Shown here piece after piece: positions 17,060 to 25,715 of a stretch of 64,000 bases of DNA. The stretch spans positions 1 through 64,000 of the forward strand of contig URFH01000007.1 in NCBI GenBank assembly GCA_900547155.1, read 5' to 3'. Position numbers and translations under genes: made by a program. Under the pieces are notes generated by a model, which searched no databases, was not told the origin of the DNA, and was given only the letters and a program-made list of their open reading frames with translations. Every line of letters begins with the position of its first letter. The stretch's first letter is position 1. This DNA comes from an uncultured bacterium. GTDB lineage: Bacteria; Cyanobacteriota; Vampirovibrionia; Gastranaerophilales; Gastranaerophilaceae.

Positions 17060-17974
17060 CTATTCATCACCATTGTTAAATAATTCATCTATAATATTTG
17101 CGGGCTTTTTCTTCTGCTGCAAAAGGTTTTCCTGGAGCTTGTTCACGCTGAAAATCAAGTTATCAAGATAAGGAACAAGACTTGCATTGAAACTTGCCTC
17201 AAAAGCCTCTTTCATTTTTGCCGGAAGCTGGTTAAAAGCCTGATTCATAGCGTTATTCTGGGATTTTGATTCTTTTAACAGCTCCACGAGGAACTTTTCA
17301 GAAGAAATATTGTCAAAAAGCTTGTTAAGCTCAAGCTGGAACTCGTTCAACGGCGCCAGACAGAGGTTTTTGTAAGTAAGCCTTTCAACAATCATAAATA
17401 TAATCGAAGTTCCGACCGCAACAACCGAAATCATTGCCGCAACCTTCATCGCGGCCATCAGCGAAGAAACAGAAGCGATTGTCGCCTCCTGAGTCGCAAA
17501 ATTAACCTTTGAAAACGCTAAAGAAATATGCAAAAACGTAAAAAGCGGCCCCAAACCGGTCAAAATCGTGGGCACAGCGGAAATAAACTTGTAATTTATC
17601 TTTCCGTTTACGAGAGTTTCTTCATTGAAAAAATATCCCGCGTCAATTGTGCACTGAATAGAGGCGGTGTCGGCAGATGGGGCTTTGAACTTTGCACCGG
17701 CGTCCGCAGCAGCCATTCCGTCCGAAAAAACAAGCGTATTTTTAAATTCAACCCAGTAATTCGCGATGAACGGGTCTTTTGAAAAGATTTCGTCCAGCTC
17801 TTTGAAGCGGTAAACAATCGTACCTTTCTTAAATCCCCTCAAAACCGAAGTCAGCCTGCGAAGATTTTCATTAATGCTGTGAACTCTTGCCAGAAGATAG
17901 CCCAGAATCAAGACAAACAGCAGTAAAATCGCTATAATTACAGGGTTAAGCAATATATTAAATTCAAAACTCAT
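17060..17974 (-). CDS. MotA/TolQ/ExbB-family channel, ZorA-like motor subunit
   Basis: The 304-aa protein opens with a membrane helix (PVIIAILLLFVLILGYLLA) and a cytoplasmic stretch with WVEFKNTLVF. A helix pair then holds VPTILTGLGPLFTFLHI, the glycine-rich channel motif of the ZorA/ExbB group. A fourth hydrophobic segment (AAMISVVAVGTSIIFMIVE) precedes a helical tail of about 110 residues. ZorA proteins usually have much longer tails, so this is a short version. It is likely a proton or sodium channel working with the next gene. It could power cell-wall remodelling or defence; the neighbours do not decide. Confidence 0.7.
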   Translation of the reverse strand: MSFEFNILLNPVIIAILLLFVLILGYLLARVHSINENLRRLTSVLRGFKKGTIVYRFKELDEIFSKDPFIANYWVEFKNTLVFSDGMAAADAGAKFKAPSADTASIQCTIDAGYFFNEETLVNGKINYKFISAVPTILTGLGPLFTFLHISLAFSKVNFATQEATIASVSSLMAAMKVAAMISVVAVGTSIIFMIVERLTYKNLCLAPLNEFQLELNKLFDNISSEKFLVELLKESKSQNNAMNQAFNQLPAKMKEAFEASFNASLVPYLDNLIFSVNKLQENLLQQKKKPANIIDELFNNGDE

Positions 17975-18018
17975 CTTTCACCTTCCTGAAAATGCTTACT
18001 ATATATTTATACACTTTT

Positions 18019-18933
18019 TTAATGAGAATTACAATTCACCGACAAAACCAGCTCTTTTGCTTTTTTAACAGCCTCCTCAGGAGGCAGATTTTTGATAATT
18101 TTCCTTGCATAAGACCCGACACCCACTCCGTTGAAGCGCAAGCCGCATTCGTTTGCAAGTTTTGCGGTTTTTGAATTGGTTCCGCCCGACAAAAGTATAT
18201 AAGTCCCGAAATCCTGCACAATATGCGCCATTGCAACCGCCTGCAAGGTTGAATTCAATGAATCTTCCCCGCCCGACATAGGAACCCCGTCCGCCTGAAT
18301 CACAAAACGGGAATCGCCCTTGATTTTTTTTACTTTGTTGATGAGTTTTGCAATTTTTTCGTTGCTGTAATATTTTCGGTCAAGACAAAGGCTCAGCGGG
18401 CATTCGAGGTTCTTTAAAAGGTATTCAACAACGGATTTGGGCGATTTTTTTATTGAAACATGAAGCTCAACGCAGTCAGCGCCGTATTTTTTTGCCAGTC
18501 TGACAGCTTCCGCTACATCGTTTTGGGTACTTTTGCAGCTGATTGCGCTGCATTTGCATTTTCCGCAGCCGATACATTTGTCAGAAAGCACAAAAGCCCT
18601 GCCTTCTTTCATTACAATTGCCCCGCAAGGGCATTTTTTCAGGCATTTTGCGCAGGCAGAACATTTTTTTTCATTTACAACAGCTTTTCGGGTATGAACA
18701 TCGCCCTCAAGCCCTATGCTGATACAAATCAGCGCGTCCTCGCGCCCTGCGTCTTTCAAAGCGCGCTTTAATGCCTCAATTGCCCTTTCCGAGGCATTTA
18801 TATCGAACATATCGCAGCCGGCAAGCGCATAGATTTTGCTTGTTTCATAGATTTCTTCGCAGGAGCGGTTTCCCAGCCCCAAAATCAGCTTAAATATTTT
18901 TTTCTTTTCAAAAACGTCAAAAAGCCTGCTCAT
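18019..18933 (-). CDS. LdpA-like iron-sulfur protein
   Basis: The 304-aa protein resembles cyanobacterial LdpA, an Fe-S protein that feeds redox or light state to the circadian clock. The N-terminal FKLILGLGN and IYALAGCDMFDI, and the C-terminal QADGVPMSGGEDSLNSTLQ, LLSGGTNSKTAKLA and GVGSYARKI, match what I remember of that family. Ferredoxin-type ligands are C91, C94, C97, C101 and C120, C123, C126, C133. It starts one base after the DedA stop, so it is co-transcribed. No kai genes are visible, so its job here would be redox sensing or an enzyme of unknown type. Confidence 0.6.
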   Translation of the reverse strand: MSRLFDVFEKKKIFKLILGLGNRSCEEIYETSKIYALAGCDMFDINASERAIEALKRALKDAGREDALICISIGLEGDVHTRKAVVNEKKCSACAKCLKKCPCGAIVMKEGRAFVLSDKCIGCGKCKCSAISCKSTQNDVAEAVRLAKKYGADCVELHVSIKKSPKSVVEYLLKNLECPLSLCLDRKYYSNEKIAKLINKVKKIKGDSRFVIQADGVPMSGGEDSLNSTLQAVAMAHIVQDFGTYILLSGGTNSKTAKLANECGLRFNGVGVGSYARKIIKNLPPEEAVKKAKELVLSVNCNSH

Positions 18934-18934
18934 A

Positions 18935-19552
18935 TCAGTCTTTCAAGCCTTTAAAATGTTTGTAAAGATAAAGAATACCGAGCACAAAGCAAACGAGCAC
19001 GATTGCGATGTCGAATTTGTGCCATAAAGCCTTGAAAATAGCCATATTTTGCCCCATTTTTACGCCCACATAAACAAGTAGGTAGCACCAGATGAGCGAG
19101 CCTAAAAAAGTGAGCGTAAAAAAGGTTCTTTTTCGTGCTTTCAAAATCCCCGCGGGGAGCGAAATGAAAGTTCTGACAACAGGGAGCATTCTACAGATGA
19201 AAAACGCCCAATCACCGTATTTATCGACCCATTCGTCAGCTTCGTCAAGGTCTTTTTTGCTTACGAGCAGCCATTTTCCGTATTTTTCAAAAAACGGGCG
19301 TCCGCCAAAGTAACCGATGTAATACGACGGCACCGAGCCCAGAACACAGCCGAAAGCGCCGGCAAAAGCCGCCACATGGAAGTTCATTTCGCCTTTGCTG
19401 ACGAGATATCCGGCAAAAGGCATGATTGTTTCGCTCGGAAGCGGGATATTGCAGGATTCTATTGCCATCAAAAGGCTTATCCCCAAAGGCCCCGTGGCTT
19501 CTATCATATTTTCAATAAAAGTAATCAGATGTATTAAAATTGTGTCCAACAT
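18935..19552 (-). CDS. DedA family membrane protein
   Basis: DedA proteins are polytopic inner-membrane proteins involved in lipid recycling (undecaprenyl phosphate or phospholipid flipping) and membrane homeostasis. Seen here are ESCNIPLPSETIMPFAGYL, FGCVLGSVPSYYIGYFGGR, and the signature FICRMLPVVRTFISLPAGI. The ATG at 19552 has GAGGAATC upstream and gives 205 aa, the usual length; a longer frame from 19633 would overlap the preceding prepilin gene. It forms one run with the prepilin and LdpA-like genes. Confidence 0.9.
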   Translation of the reverse strand: MLDTILIHLITFIENMIEATGPLGISLLMAIESCNIPLPSETIMPFAGYLVSKGEMNFHVAAFAGAFGCVLGSVPSYYIGYFGGRPFFEKYGKWLLVSKKDLDEADEWVDKYGDWAFFICRMLPVVRTFISLPAGILKARKRTFFTLTFLGSLIWCYLLVYVGVKMGQNMAIFKALWHKFDIAIVLVCFVLGILYLYKHFKGLKD

Positions 19553-19566
19553 AATTGATTCCTCAG

Positions 19567-20205
19567 TTAAAACTTCCCTCCGCGCAAGAAAAACTCGGAG
19601 CACGCAGCGCCGGAGCCCCGTCCTTTTACGCATTCGCGCTCAAGTTCAACGTTTTGCAAATCAGCGCCGAACGCTTTTATATCGCCTTTAAAAATATGCA
19701 GCCCGAAAACATCCTGACCAAGACGGTTTGGAGGTTTTTTGCCATTCATGTCAAAAACAACTGCAGCGCAGGGTTTTATTTCATCGCAGTCGCAATTCAG
19801 CCATTTAAACCCGATAATTTCGCCATTTTCCCGCTGGTAAAAGCTTCTGGTGAAATACTTTGATTCAAAAGGAATCTGGGCGCCGTTAGAATAGCGGTAG
19901 TTGTAGCCTTTGACCGGTTTATTTATTGCTGCCGCGTCAATATTCAGGTACGGAGCGAGAATTTTAAAAATATTATCCTCCATATTCTCAATATTTGAGC
20001 TGCAAACGCGCTTTACTGCATTATAATCGGCAATTTCAAAGATTTCAAAATTCGGCTGGAGCTCGGAATAGACATTTTTCCACCCCGAAATCAGCCGCGC
20101 CTGTTTTGTGTTATTAAACACAAACGGCAGGCACAAAAGCACCGTCGTCATCAAAAGCGACACAACTACCGCGATTTCTACCATTGTAAAAGCGTTTTTT
20201 TTCAT
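19567..20205 (-). CDS. Prepilin-like protein
   Basis: The 212-aa protein has a minimal leader, KKNA|FTMVEIAVVVSLL, with Glu at +5 and a hydrophobic helix. The C-terminal part has VVFDMNGKKPPN and GQDVFGLHI, the same DxNG..PN..D pattern as the two prepilins near position 1000, and several cysteines (CDCDEIKPC and a C-terminal ACSE). Its start shares one base with the stop of the PHP gene (TGATG), so it is coupled. It is a minor pilin or pseudopilin by pattern. Its placement among lipid and phosphodiesterase genes gives no further hint. Confidence 0.75.
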   Translation of the reverse strand: MKKNAFTMVEIAVVVSLLMTTVLLCLPFVFNNTKQARLISGWKNVYSELQPNFEIFEIADYNAVKRVCSSNIENMEDNIFKILAPYLNIDAAAINKPVKGYNYRYSNGAQIPFESKYFTRSFYQRENGEIIGFKWLNCDCDEIKPCAAVVFDMNGKKPPNRLGQDVFGLHIFKGDIKAFGADLQNVELERECVKGRGSGAACSEFFLRGGKF

Positions 20206-21071
20206 CAGCGCGCCAAATCCAGTTGTTTTTTTTCTTTCATAAGCTGGTCATAAATCCATTCGGGGATAAAGTTTTTCCCGAGGATAATCTGGCCGTTGTT
20301 CGGGTTGGGCGCATGGAAATCAGAGCCGCCCGTTATGATAAGCCCGTATTTTTCGGCTATTGACGAATAATATTCAACCATTGCTGGCGAATGTTTGCGA
20401 TGATAAGCCTCAACGCCCCTCAAGCCGTAATGCATAAACTCTTTTATAAGTTCTTCTGCATTTTCAACGTCAAAAGGATGTGCAAACACCGGAATTCCGC
20501 CTGCGTCGTAGATAATTTCTATTGCGTCGTGCGGGGTTACGGTTTTTCTTTGCACATAGACATTTGAGTCGTCGTTGATGTATTTGTTATACGCTTCCAT
20601 CACGCTCGAAGTTCCGCCCGCCATTGTTATTGCTTTTGCAATGTGCGGACGCCCGATTGAGCCGCCTTCGGCAACAAGATTTTTGATTTTATCGAATGTA
20701 ACATGGATTCCCTCTTTTTTGTTCAAAAGGGTAATGATTTCATTCGTTTGTTCAATTCTCGCTGCCTGCTGCTGCTTAAGCATTGCTTTAAAATCAGCAT
20801 TTTCACGGTTCATAAAGTAGCCGAGAATGTGGATTTCCGTATTTTTATAAATCGTATTGATTTCGACGCCCGAAATTATCTCCAGAGGCGTCACTCCCGC
20901 CTCTTTGGCGATTTTTTCGGAATACGATACTGCTATCGGATACGCAAGAACGTTATCGTGGTCGGTTATCGCAATAGCGTTCAAACCGGCGTCAATTGCA
21001 GTATCCACAATCTTTTCCGGCGTAAAAACACCGTCGGAAAAGCACGTGTGAATGTGTAAATCGATTTTCAC
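20205..21071 (-). CDS. PHP-domain phosphoesterase (RNase AM/YciV type)
   Basis: The metal-binding motifs of the PHP family are in order: DLHIHTCFSDG at the N-terminus, AITDHDN, GVEIN, RPHIAKA, then PVFAHPFD and GGSDFHAPN near the C-terminus. Such proteins hydrolyse nucleotide 3',5'-bisphosphates or act as 5'-3' exoribonucleases trimming rRNA. At 288 aa it is the standard single-domain size. It lies between the YmdB-like gene and a prepilin gene in a compact minus-strand run. Given RNase Y upstream, an RNA-related role is plausible. Confidence 0.88.
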   Translation of the reverse strand: MKIDLHIHTCFSDGVFTPEKIVDTAIDAGLNAIAITDHDNVLAYPIAVSYSEKIAKEAGVTPLEIISGVEINTIYKNTEIHILGYFMNRENADFKAMLKQQQAARIEQTNEIITLLNKKEGIHVTFDKIKNLVAEGGSIGRPHIAKAITMAGGTSSVMEAYNKYINDDSNVYVQRKTVTPHDAIEIIYDAGGIPVFAHPFDVENAEELIKEFMHYGLRGVEAYHRKHSPAMVEYYSSIAEKYGLIITGGSDFHAPNPNNGQIILGKNFIPEWIYDQLMKEKKQLDLAR

Positions 21072-21089
21072 CTTTCTTATCCTCTCATA

Positions 21090-21905
21090 TTAACTTACCT
21101 CACTAATATCTTTTATAAAACGAATTCTTTCAATGCTTTTCGCCCCTCCAGAAACAGGGTCAAAAGCCATTTTCACCGCGTTCAGCTCCAAAACGGAGCT
21201 TTCTGCAATATCAAACCGCTCGGGCAGGCTTGTTACAAGGCGTTTTAAGGAGGATTCGTATGCCATCCCGATTACCGAGTCATAAACCCCGCAAAAGCCC
21301 GCGTCAGTAATATAAGCAGTGTAATCATTAATAATTTTTTCATCAGAGGTTTGAACATGGGTGTGAGTGCCCAGAACAGCGCTCACGCCGAGCGAATTAC
21401 AGTATTTTGCAAAGCAAATTTTTTCAGCCGTTGCTTCTGCATGAAAATCCACGATAACAATCGGCGCTTCTTCCTTTAATTTTGGAGCAATTTTCTCCAT
21501 ATAAGCCCATGGAGAGTCCATTGCGTTCATAAAAGTCCGTCCGAGCAGGTTTACGACGGCGATTTTTGTTCCATTGACCTCAAAAATCCTGTACCCGACG
21601 CCTTTTGTGCCCTCGGGATAATTTGCAGGGCGGATGAGCCTGTCGGATTTGTCTATATATTCAAAAATGTCTTTTCTGTCCCAGATATGATTTCCGGAGG
21701 TAAAACAGTCAATTCCCGCAGCAGCAAGCTCATTGTGGTTCTTTTCTGTCAAGCCAAACCCGTGCGAAGCGTTTTCAACATTAGCAATGACAAAATCAGG
21801 CGCATTAGAAGATTCAAGCACCTCTGAAAGATACTTTTTTACTATCGTACGCCCCGGACGTCCGACCATATCTCCTAAAAATAGTATGTTAATTTCGTTC
21901 GTCAT
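21090..21905 (-). CDS. YmdB-like metallophosphoesterase (TIGR00282 type)
   Basis: A calcineurin-like fold with ILFLGDMVGRPGRTIV, VIANVENASHGFG, TSGNHIWDRK, VVNLLGR, VDFHAEATAEK and VLGTHTHVQT, all typical of YmdB, a cyclic-nucleotide phosphodiesterase that influences motility and biofilm choice in Bacillus. The ATG at 21905 is preferred: the longer frame starts at 21944, inside the loop of a terminator hairpin. From 21905 it is 271 aa, close to family size. It follows rny, as in many bacteria. Confidence 0.9.
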   Translation of the reverse strand: MTNEINILFLGDMVGRPGRTIVKKYLSEVLESSNAPDFVIANVENASHGFGLTEKNHNELAAAGIDCFTSGNHIWDRKDIFEYIDKSDRLIRPANYPEGTKGVGYRIFEVNGTKIAVVNLLGRTFMNAMDSPWAYMEKIAPKLKEEAPIVIVDFHAEATAEKICFAKYCNSLGVSAVLGTHTHVQTSDEKIINDYTAYITDAGFCGVYDSVIGMAYESSLKRLVTSLPERFDIAESSVLELNAVKMAFDPVSGGAKSIERIRFIKDISEVS

Positions 21906-21917
21906 TGTTTTTTTACG

Positions 21918-21961
21918 GAAAAAAGCGGGACTTTTAAATTTCATATTAAAAATCCCGTTTT
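21918..21961 (-). terminator. Terminator/attenuator between rny and the YmdB-like gene
   Basis: On the minus strand CGGGATTTTTAA pairs with TTAAAAGTCCCG (one G-U pair), followed by CTTTTTT. It lies only about 15-50 bases before the next start codon, so read-through may be regulated. Confidence 0.7.
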
Positions 21962-21974
21962 TTTGATTATCTGT

Positions 21975-23537
21975 CTATTTTGCAATCTCGGTTGTGCGGA
22001 TTTCGCGAACAACAGTTACCCTGATTTGTCCGGGATAATCCATTTCTTCCTCAATGCGTTTCGCAATATCACGCGCCAGCTTTGCACTCGCCAAATCATC
22101 GAACATATCGGGCTGAACAATAATACGAACCTCCCTGCCCGCCTGCACCGCGAAAGATTGCTTGATTCCTTCGTAGCTTTTTGCGATTTCTTCGATTTTT
22201 TGCAGACGTTTGATGTAAATTTCAAGCGTATCGCGCCGTGAACCCGGGCGCCCCGCAGAAATTGCGTCAGCGAGTTTTACAAGCACCGCCTCGATTGTAT
22301 TAGCTGTAACATCGTCGTGGTGAGCCTCAATAGCGTGAATTATTTCTTCTTTTTCGCCATATCGCCTTGCAAGCTCAACGCCGAGCTCAATATGCGTTCC
22401 CTCCTGGGTCTGGTCAACGGCTTTTCCGATATCATGGAGAAGTCCGGCTCTTTTTGCGACATTTACATTTGCGCCGAGCTCTGCAGCAAGCATTCCTGCG
22501 ATGTGGCCGACCTCAAGCGAGTGTTTAAGCACGTTTTGGCCGTAGCTTGTGCGGTAATAAAGGCGTCCGAGCGTTTTTATGAGCTCTTTGTGCAAATTCA
22601 TCACGCCCATATCAACTGCTGCGTTTTCGCCCTCTTTTTTGATTTTTTCTTCAATTTCTTCCTGCGCTTTTTCGACCATTTCCTCGATTCTGACAGGGTG
22701 GATACGTCCGTCAGAGATGAGTTTTTCAAGAGCGACTTTTGCAATCTCTCTTCTGACAGGGTCAAAGCTGGATAAAACAACTGCTTCCGGCGTATCGTCA
22801 ATTATCAAATCAACGCCCGTAAGGGTTTCCAATGTGCGAATATTTCGCCCCTCACGCCCGATAATTCTGCCTTTCATATCGTCAGACGGCAGGTTTACAA
22901 CAGAAACCGTTGATTCCACGACCTGATCGATAGCGCAGCGCTGCATTGTTGTTGAGAGGATTTCCTGAGCTTTTTCCTTTGAAATTTCGCGGATTTTCGC
23001 CTCATTTTCACGGATAAGCTGCATTTGCTCCTGCTGGAGATCCTGTTTCAGCTGTTCAAGCAGCATATGTCTGGCTTCTTCACGGGACATTCCCGCAATT
23101 CTTTCCATTTCTCCGATTTGTTTGGCTATCATTTCAGCAAGATAGTCTTCTTTTTCGGTTAATTCTTCCATTTTTTTATCAAGATGTGATTCTCTGTCAG
23201 TCACTTCCTGAATTTTTTCTTCAAGCGTATCTTCTTTTTTAGCGAGCTTGTTTTCCTGTCTTAGAAGGTCCTGTCTGCGTTCGCGGACTTCTTCGTCGAA
23301 TTTTTCACGCTCATTGTGAAGTATTTCTTTTGCCTGAATCATTGCTTCTTTCTTCAAAAGGCTTTCTTTATCAGCCGTTTCTTTGGAAAGAGCGTCTAAA
23401 CCTGCCTGCGCTTTTTTCTGTTTCTGCCAGAGCACAACCACGCCGAGCGAGAGTGCAACGGCAAGAATGACCAAAAGTGCAATAATTACAATAGTTCCTT
23501 CGATTGTCCTGTACCTCGTTTTTCTATATATACACAT
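21975..23537 (-). CDS. rny: Ribonuclease Y
   Basis: RNase Y is the membrane-anchored endoribonuclease that starts mRNA decay in many bacteria. The N-terminal membrane helix ([20 protein letters not shown]) is followed by a long charged coiled coil (about 45-190). The KH domain has [17 protein letters not shown] and the HD domain has [10 protein letters not shown] and [10 protein letters not shown]. The C-terminal [16 protein letters not shown] is canonical. Total about 520 aa, normal size. The start is unclear: a GTG at 23555, the ATG at 23537, or a codon nearer the helix are all possible. Confidence 0.95.
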   Translation of the reverse strand: MCIYRKTRYRTIEGTIVIIALLVILAVALSLGVVVLWQKQKKAQAGLDALSKETADKESLLKKEAMIQAKEILHNEREKFDEEVRERRQDLLRQENKLAKKEDTLEEKIQEVTDRESHLDKKMEELTEKEDYLAEMIAKQIGEMERIAGMSREEARHMLLEQLKQDLQQEQMQLIRENEAKIREISKEKAQEILSTTMQRCAIDQVVESTVSVVNLPSDDMKGRIIGREGRNIRTLETLTGVDLIIDDTPEAVVLSSFDPVRREIAKVALEKLISDGRIHPVRIEEMVEKAQEEIEEKIKKEGENAAVDMGVMNLHKELIKTLGRLYYRTSYGQNVLKHSLEVGHIAGMLAAELGANVNVAKRAGLLHDIGKAVDQTQEGTHIELGVELARRYGEKEEIIHAIEAHHDDVTANTIEAVLVKLADAISAGRPGSRRDTLEIYIKRLQKIEEIAKSYEGIKQSFAVQAGREVRIIVQPDMFDDLASAKLARDIAKRIEEEMDYPGQIRVTVVREIRTTEIAK

Positions 23538-23741
23538 CCCCGTACGTGCACGCACGCAGGGTTGAATTCAATATGCATATGTTAAATTATAATTAATTCA
23601 TAATATAAAAATTTTTATTACTTTTACACTAATGATATACTAGCATATTGTGGCGAAATTTGAAAGTTTTTTTGATAATTTAATAAATTTACACAAAACC
23701 CGCAGCACAAAAGCAGCCGGCCGCCTTGCAAACAATAATTT

Positions 23742-24128
23742 TTATTCGGAAATTGCCTGGTTTATCTTTTTAGCCAAACGAAAGACAAACGAATTTTCAT
23801 CTTTTAAAAGATTTTCTCCTTTTTCGAGCCTCTTGAGCTCACCTGAGCGAAAAGTATCAGAAACATCATAAAGCCTGTTCGCAGAGCCATTAACTCTGGC
23901 AAAAGTACCGCTCATCTTTAAGTTTTCATTTGTGTCCGGCATTCCGAGCAGCCTTTTAAAAAAGCGGGAAATCGGACGGTCATAGATTTTTAAATGCAAA
24001 AATTGTGCCTCTTGAAAAGGAACCGACTTAATCCCCTCAGACAGCTGTTTTTGTAAAGGTTTTTCTATTTTATTGAAAAAACAAACACCGGTCGTAGTTT
24101 TTCCGCGAAAAATCCCAAATCGAATCAT
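23742..24128 (-). CDS. Unknown small protein
   Basis: I do not recognise this 128-aa protein. It starts at an ATG with TTGAGG upstream, which supports it as real. The sequence is basic, mixed alpha/beta, with Phe and Arg-rich patches (MIRFGIFRGKTTTG, RPISRFFKRLLGMP) and a helical C-terminus. There is no signal peptide or membrane helix. It is transcribed divergently from the CCA-enzyme gene and lies upstream of rny on the same strand. Confidence 0.55.
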   Translation of the reverse strand: MIRFGIFRGKTTTGVCFFNKIEKPLQKQLSEGIKSVPFQEAQFLHLKIYDRPISRFFKRLLGMPDTNENLKMSGTFARVNGSANRLYDVSDTFRSGELKRLEKGENLLKDENSFVFRLAKKINQAISE

Positions 24129-24192
24129 AAAAATACCTCAATATTTCTACATATGTTTACATACTAGCATAAATTCGGCTAATATAATAAAT

Positions 24193-25401
24193 ATGAAAAA
24201 CATTGCACAAAAAATCAAAACTTCGCTCCCGACAACGGTTTCACAGGCTCTTGAATCCATAAAAATCAACAAAGGCGATTTCAGGTGCTATCTTGTGGGC
24301 GGTATTGTGAGAGATTTGCTTTTGGGGCGCGAAATTTTTGATGTTGATATAACGGTTGAGGGCGACGCGATTGAACTTGCGGAATTTCTTGAAATAAAAA
24401 CTTCCGCAAAAATTCTCCAAACGCAGCCGGAACTCAGAACCGCAAAAATTAGGTTTAAAAACGGCGTGGAGATTGATTTTGCCTCCACAAGAACGGAAGC
24501 TTATCCGAAAAAAGGCCACCTACCCGTTCTTGTAAAAACCGGTTGCGGGCTTATGGAAGACGCGCTGCGCAGAGATTTTACAATAAATGCAATGGCTGCC
24601 TCTTTAAACAGTGAAAATTTCGGCGAAATTATTGACAATACGGGCGGTTTAGAGGATCTAGAAAAAAAACAGCTCCGGATTTTGCACAAAGGCAGTTTTA
24701 TTGACGACCCGACGAGGATAATAAGGGGGCTGAAATTCGCGGTGCGGTTCGGATTTGAGCTCGAAAGCGAAACACTGAAGCTTCAGGAGGAATATTTGAA
24801 CAACCCGAACCCTGATATTTCTTATTCCCGTTTAAAATCCGAGCTGATACAGGCTTTTTCGCTTCCTTTTCCGCAGGTTTGGGACAAATTTATTTTTCAA
24901 AAAATTTTCAGGCTCATAAATCCTGATTTTGACAAAAAAATCGATTCAAAAAACGCAATCGCGCTAATAGAACGTTTTTCTCCGGAAAATCGCTGGCTTG
25001 TCTGGCTTGCGCCTGTTTTTGGCGGTTCTGCGGCGTTAGAGTTGATGAATTTTACAAAAATTGAAAAAAAGATAATCACGGATTTAGAAAAAGCCGCAAA
25101 AAAGCTCCCGCCCTGCACGAATATTGAGGTTTACAAGTTTTTCAACGCTATGGAAAAAGAAGCGGTGATTGCGTATTATCTTTTGACCAATAATGCTTCT
25201 GCAATAAGGTTTTTGGACGAAATGGCAGAAATTAAGCCCCAAATCACGGGCGAGGATATTCAAAAAGCAGGCATGCCTCCCGGCGGGGTTTATGCGGAAA
25301 TTTTTGATGCAATTTTAGAAGAAAAACTCTCCGGAAACCTTGTCACACGCGAAGATGAGCTCGAATTTTTAAAATTTTTAATAAAAGAGTTGAAAAAATA
25401 A
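24193..25401 (+). CDS. tRNA nucleotidyltransferase/poly(A) polymerase family protein
   Basis: Class II nucleotidyltransferase head: YLVGGIVRDLLLGR, FDVDITVEG with the catalytic DxD, then RRDFTINAMA and the D-P-T-R-I-I-R-G-L-K-FAVRFGFE motif. The C-terminal half is helical and lacks the HD domain. At 403 aa it fits a CCA-adding, A-adding or CC-adding enzyme of the cyanobacterial/gut type; I cannot tell which from motifs. TATAAT at 24183-24188 lies four bases before the ATG, so the mRNA may be leaderless. The tRNA-Tyr and tRNA-Thr genes here do not encode CCA, so such an activity is needed. Confidence 0.9.
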   Translation: MKNIAQKIKTSLPTTVSQALESIKINKGDFRCYLVGGIVRDLLLGREIFDVDITVEGDAIELAEFLEIKTSAKILQTQPELRTAKIRFKNGVEIDFASTRTEAYPKKGHLPVLVKTGCGLMEDALRRDFTINAMAASLNSENFGEIIDNTGGLEDLEKKQLRILHKGSFIDDPTRIIRGLKFAVRFGFELESETLKLQEEYLNNPNPDISYSRLKSELIQAFSLPFPQVWDKFIFQKIFRLINPDFDKKIDSKNAIALIERFSPENRWLVWLAPVFGGSAALELMNFTKIEKKIITDLEKAAKKLPPCTNIEVYKFFNAMEKEAVIAYYLLTNNASAIRFLDEMAEIKPQITGEDIQKAGMPPGGVYAEIFDAILEEKLSGNLVTREDELEFLKFLIKELKK

Positions 25402-25436
25402 TTTCCGCATGTATAATAATTTTTACAGACGAATAC

Positions 25437-25511
25437 GCGGGGGTAATTCAGTGGTAGAATGCTTCCTTGCCAAGGAAGATGTCGCGAGTTCGAGCCTCGT
25501 CTCCCGCTCCA
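25437..25511 (+). tRNA. tRNA-Gly (GCC)
   Basis: A 75-nt cloverleaf with a 7-bp acceptor stem (GCGGGGG/CTCCCGC with one G-U pair), anticodon loop CTTGCCA giving GCC, T-arm GTTCGAGCC, and an encoded CCA end. It is followed directly by a terminator. Confidence 0.95.
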
Positions 25512-25540
25512 AAAAAGAATCCTTTAGGGATTCTTTTTTG
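25512..25540 (+). terminator. Terminator after tRNA-Gly
   Basis: AAAGAATCC and GGATTCTTT form a stem around TTTAG, followed by T6. Confidence 0.8.
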
Positions 25541-25564
25541 TTATGTACACTTTTCGCGTTCTTT

Positions 25565-25663
25565 GCGAGGCTCGAACGGGCGAAATTAATGCGGACAAGC
25601 CGCTTACGGCGCAAAAGCACCGTAGTCCCGCTCAAAAAAAGAATCCGCAAAGGATTCTTTTTG
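25565..25663. repeat. tRNA-derived fragments and duplicated terminator
   Basis: GCGAGGCTCGAAC (25565-25577) is the reverse complement of the tRNA-Gly T-arm. Positions 25621-25662 repeat the tRNA 3' end plus its terminator hairpin (TCCCGCTC, then AAAGAATCC..GGATTCTTT) with small differences. It looks like a decayed, rearranged copy. Confidence 0.5.
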
Positions 25664-25688
25664 TCACCCCCGATTTTTGATTTATAAT
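25661..25688 (+). promoter_or_regulatory. Promoter of the DNA ligase gene
   Basis: TTGTCA (25661-25666) and TATAAT (25683-25688) are 16 bases apart, right after the duplicated terminator. Transcription would begin near 25695, which excludes the upstream in-frame ATG at 25677 as start. Confidence 0.6.
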
Positions 25689-25715
25689 TTATCAAAAGAT
25701 AGGACAATTTCAAAC

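Noticed and set aside
21906-21944. N-terminal extension of the YmdB-like protein
   Set aside because: The ATG at 21944 lies in the loop of a terminator hairpin; the family N-terminus begins at the ATG 21905.
25423-25713. Protein-like frame across the tRNA-Gly region
   Set aside because: It is the complement of the tRNA and its fragments; apparent protein matches to such frames are artefacts.
25677-25715. Upstream start of the DNA ligase
   Set aside because: It lies upstream of and within the promoter (-10 at 25683-25688), so it cannot be in the mRNA.
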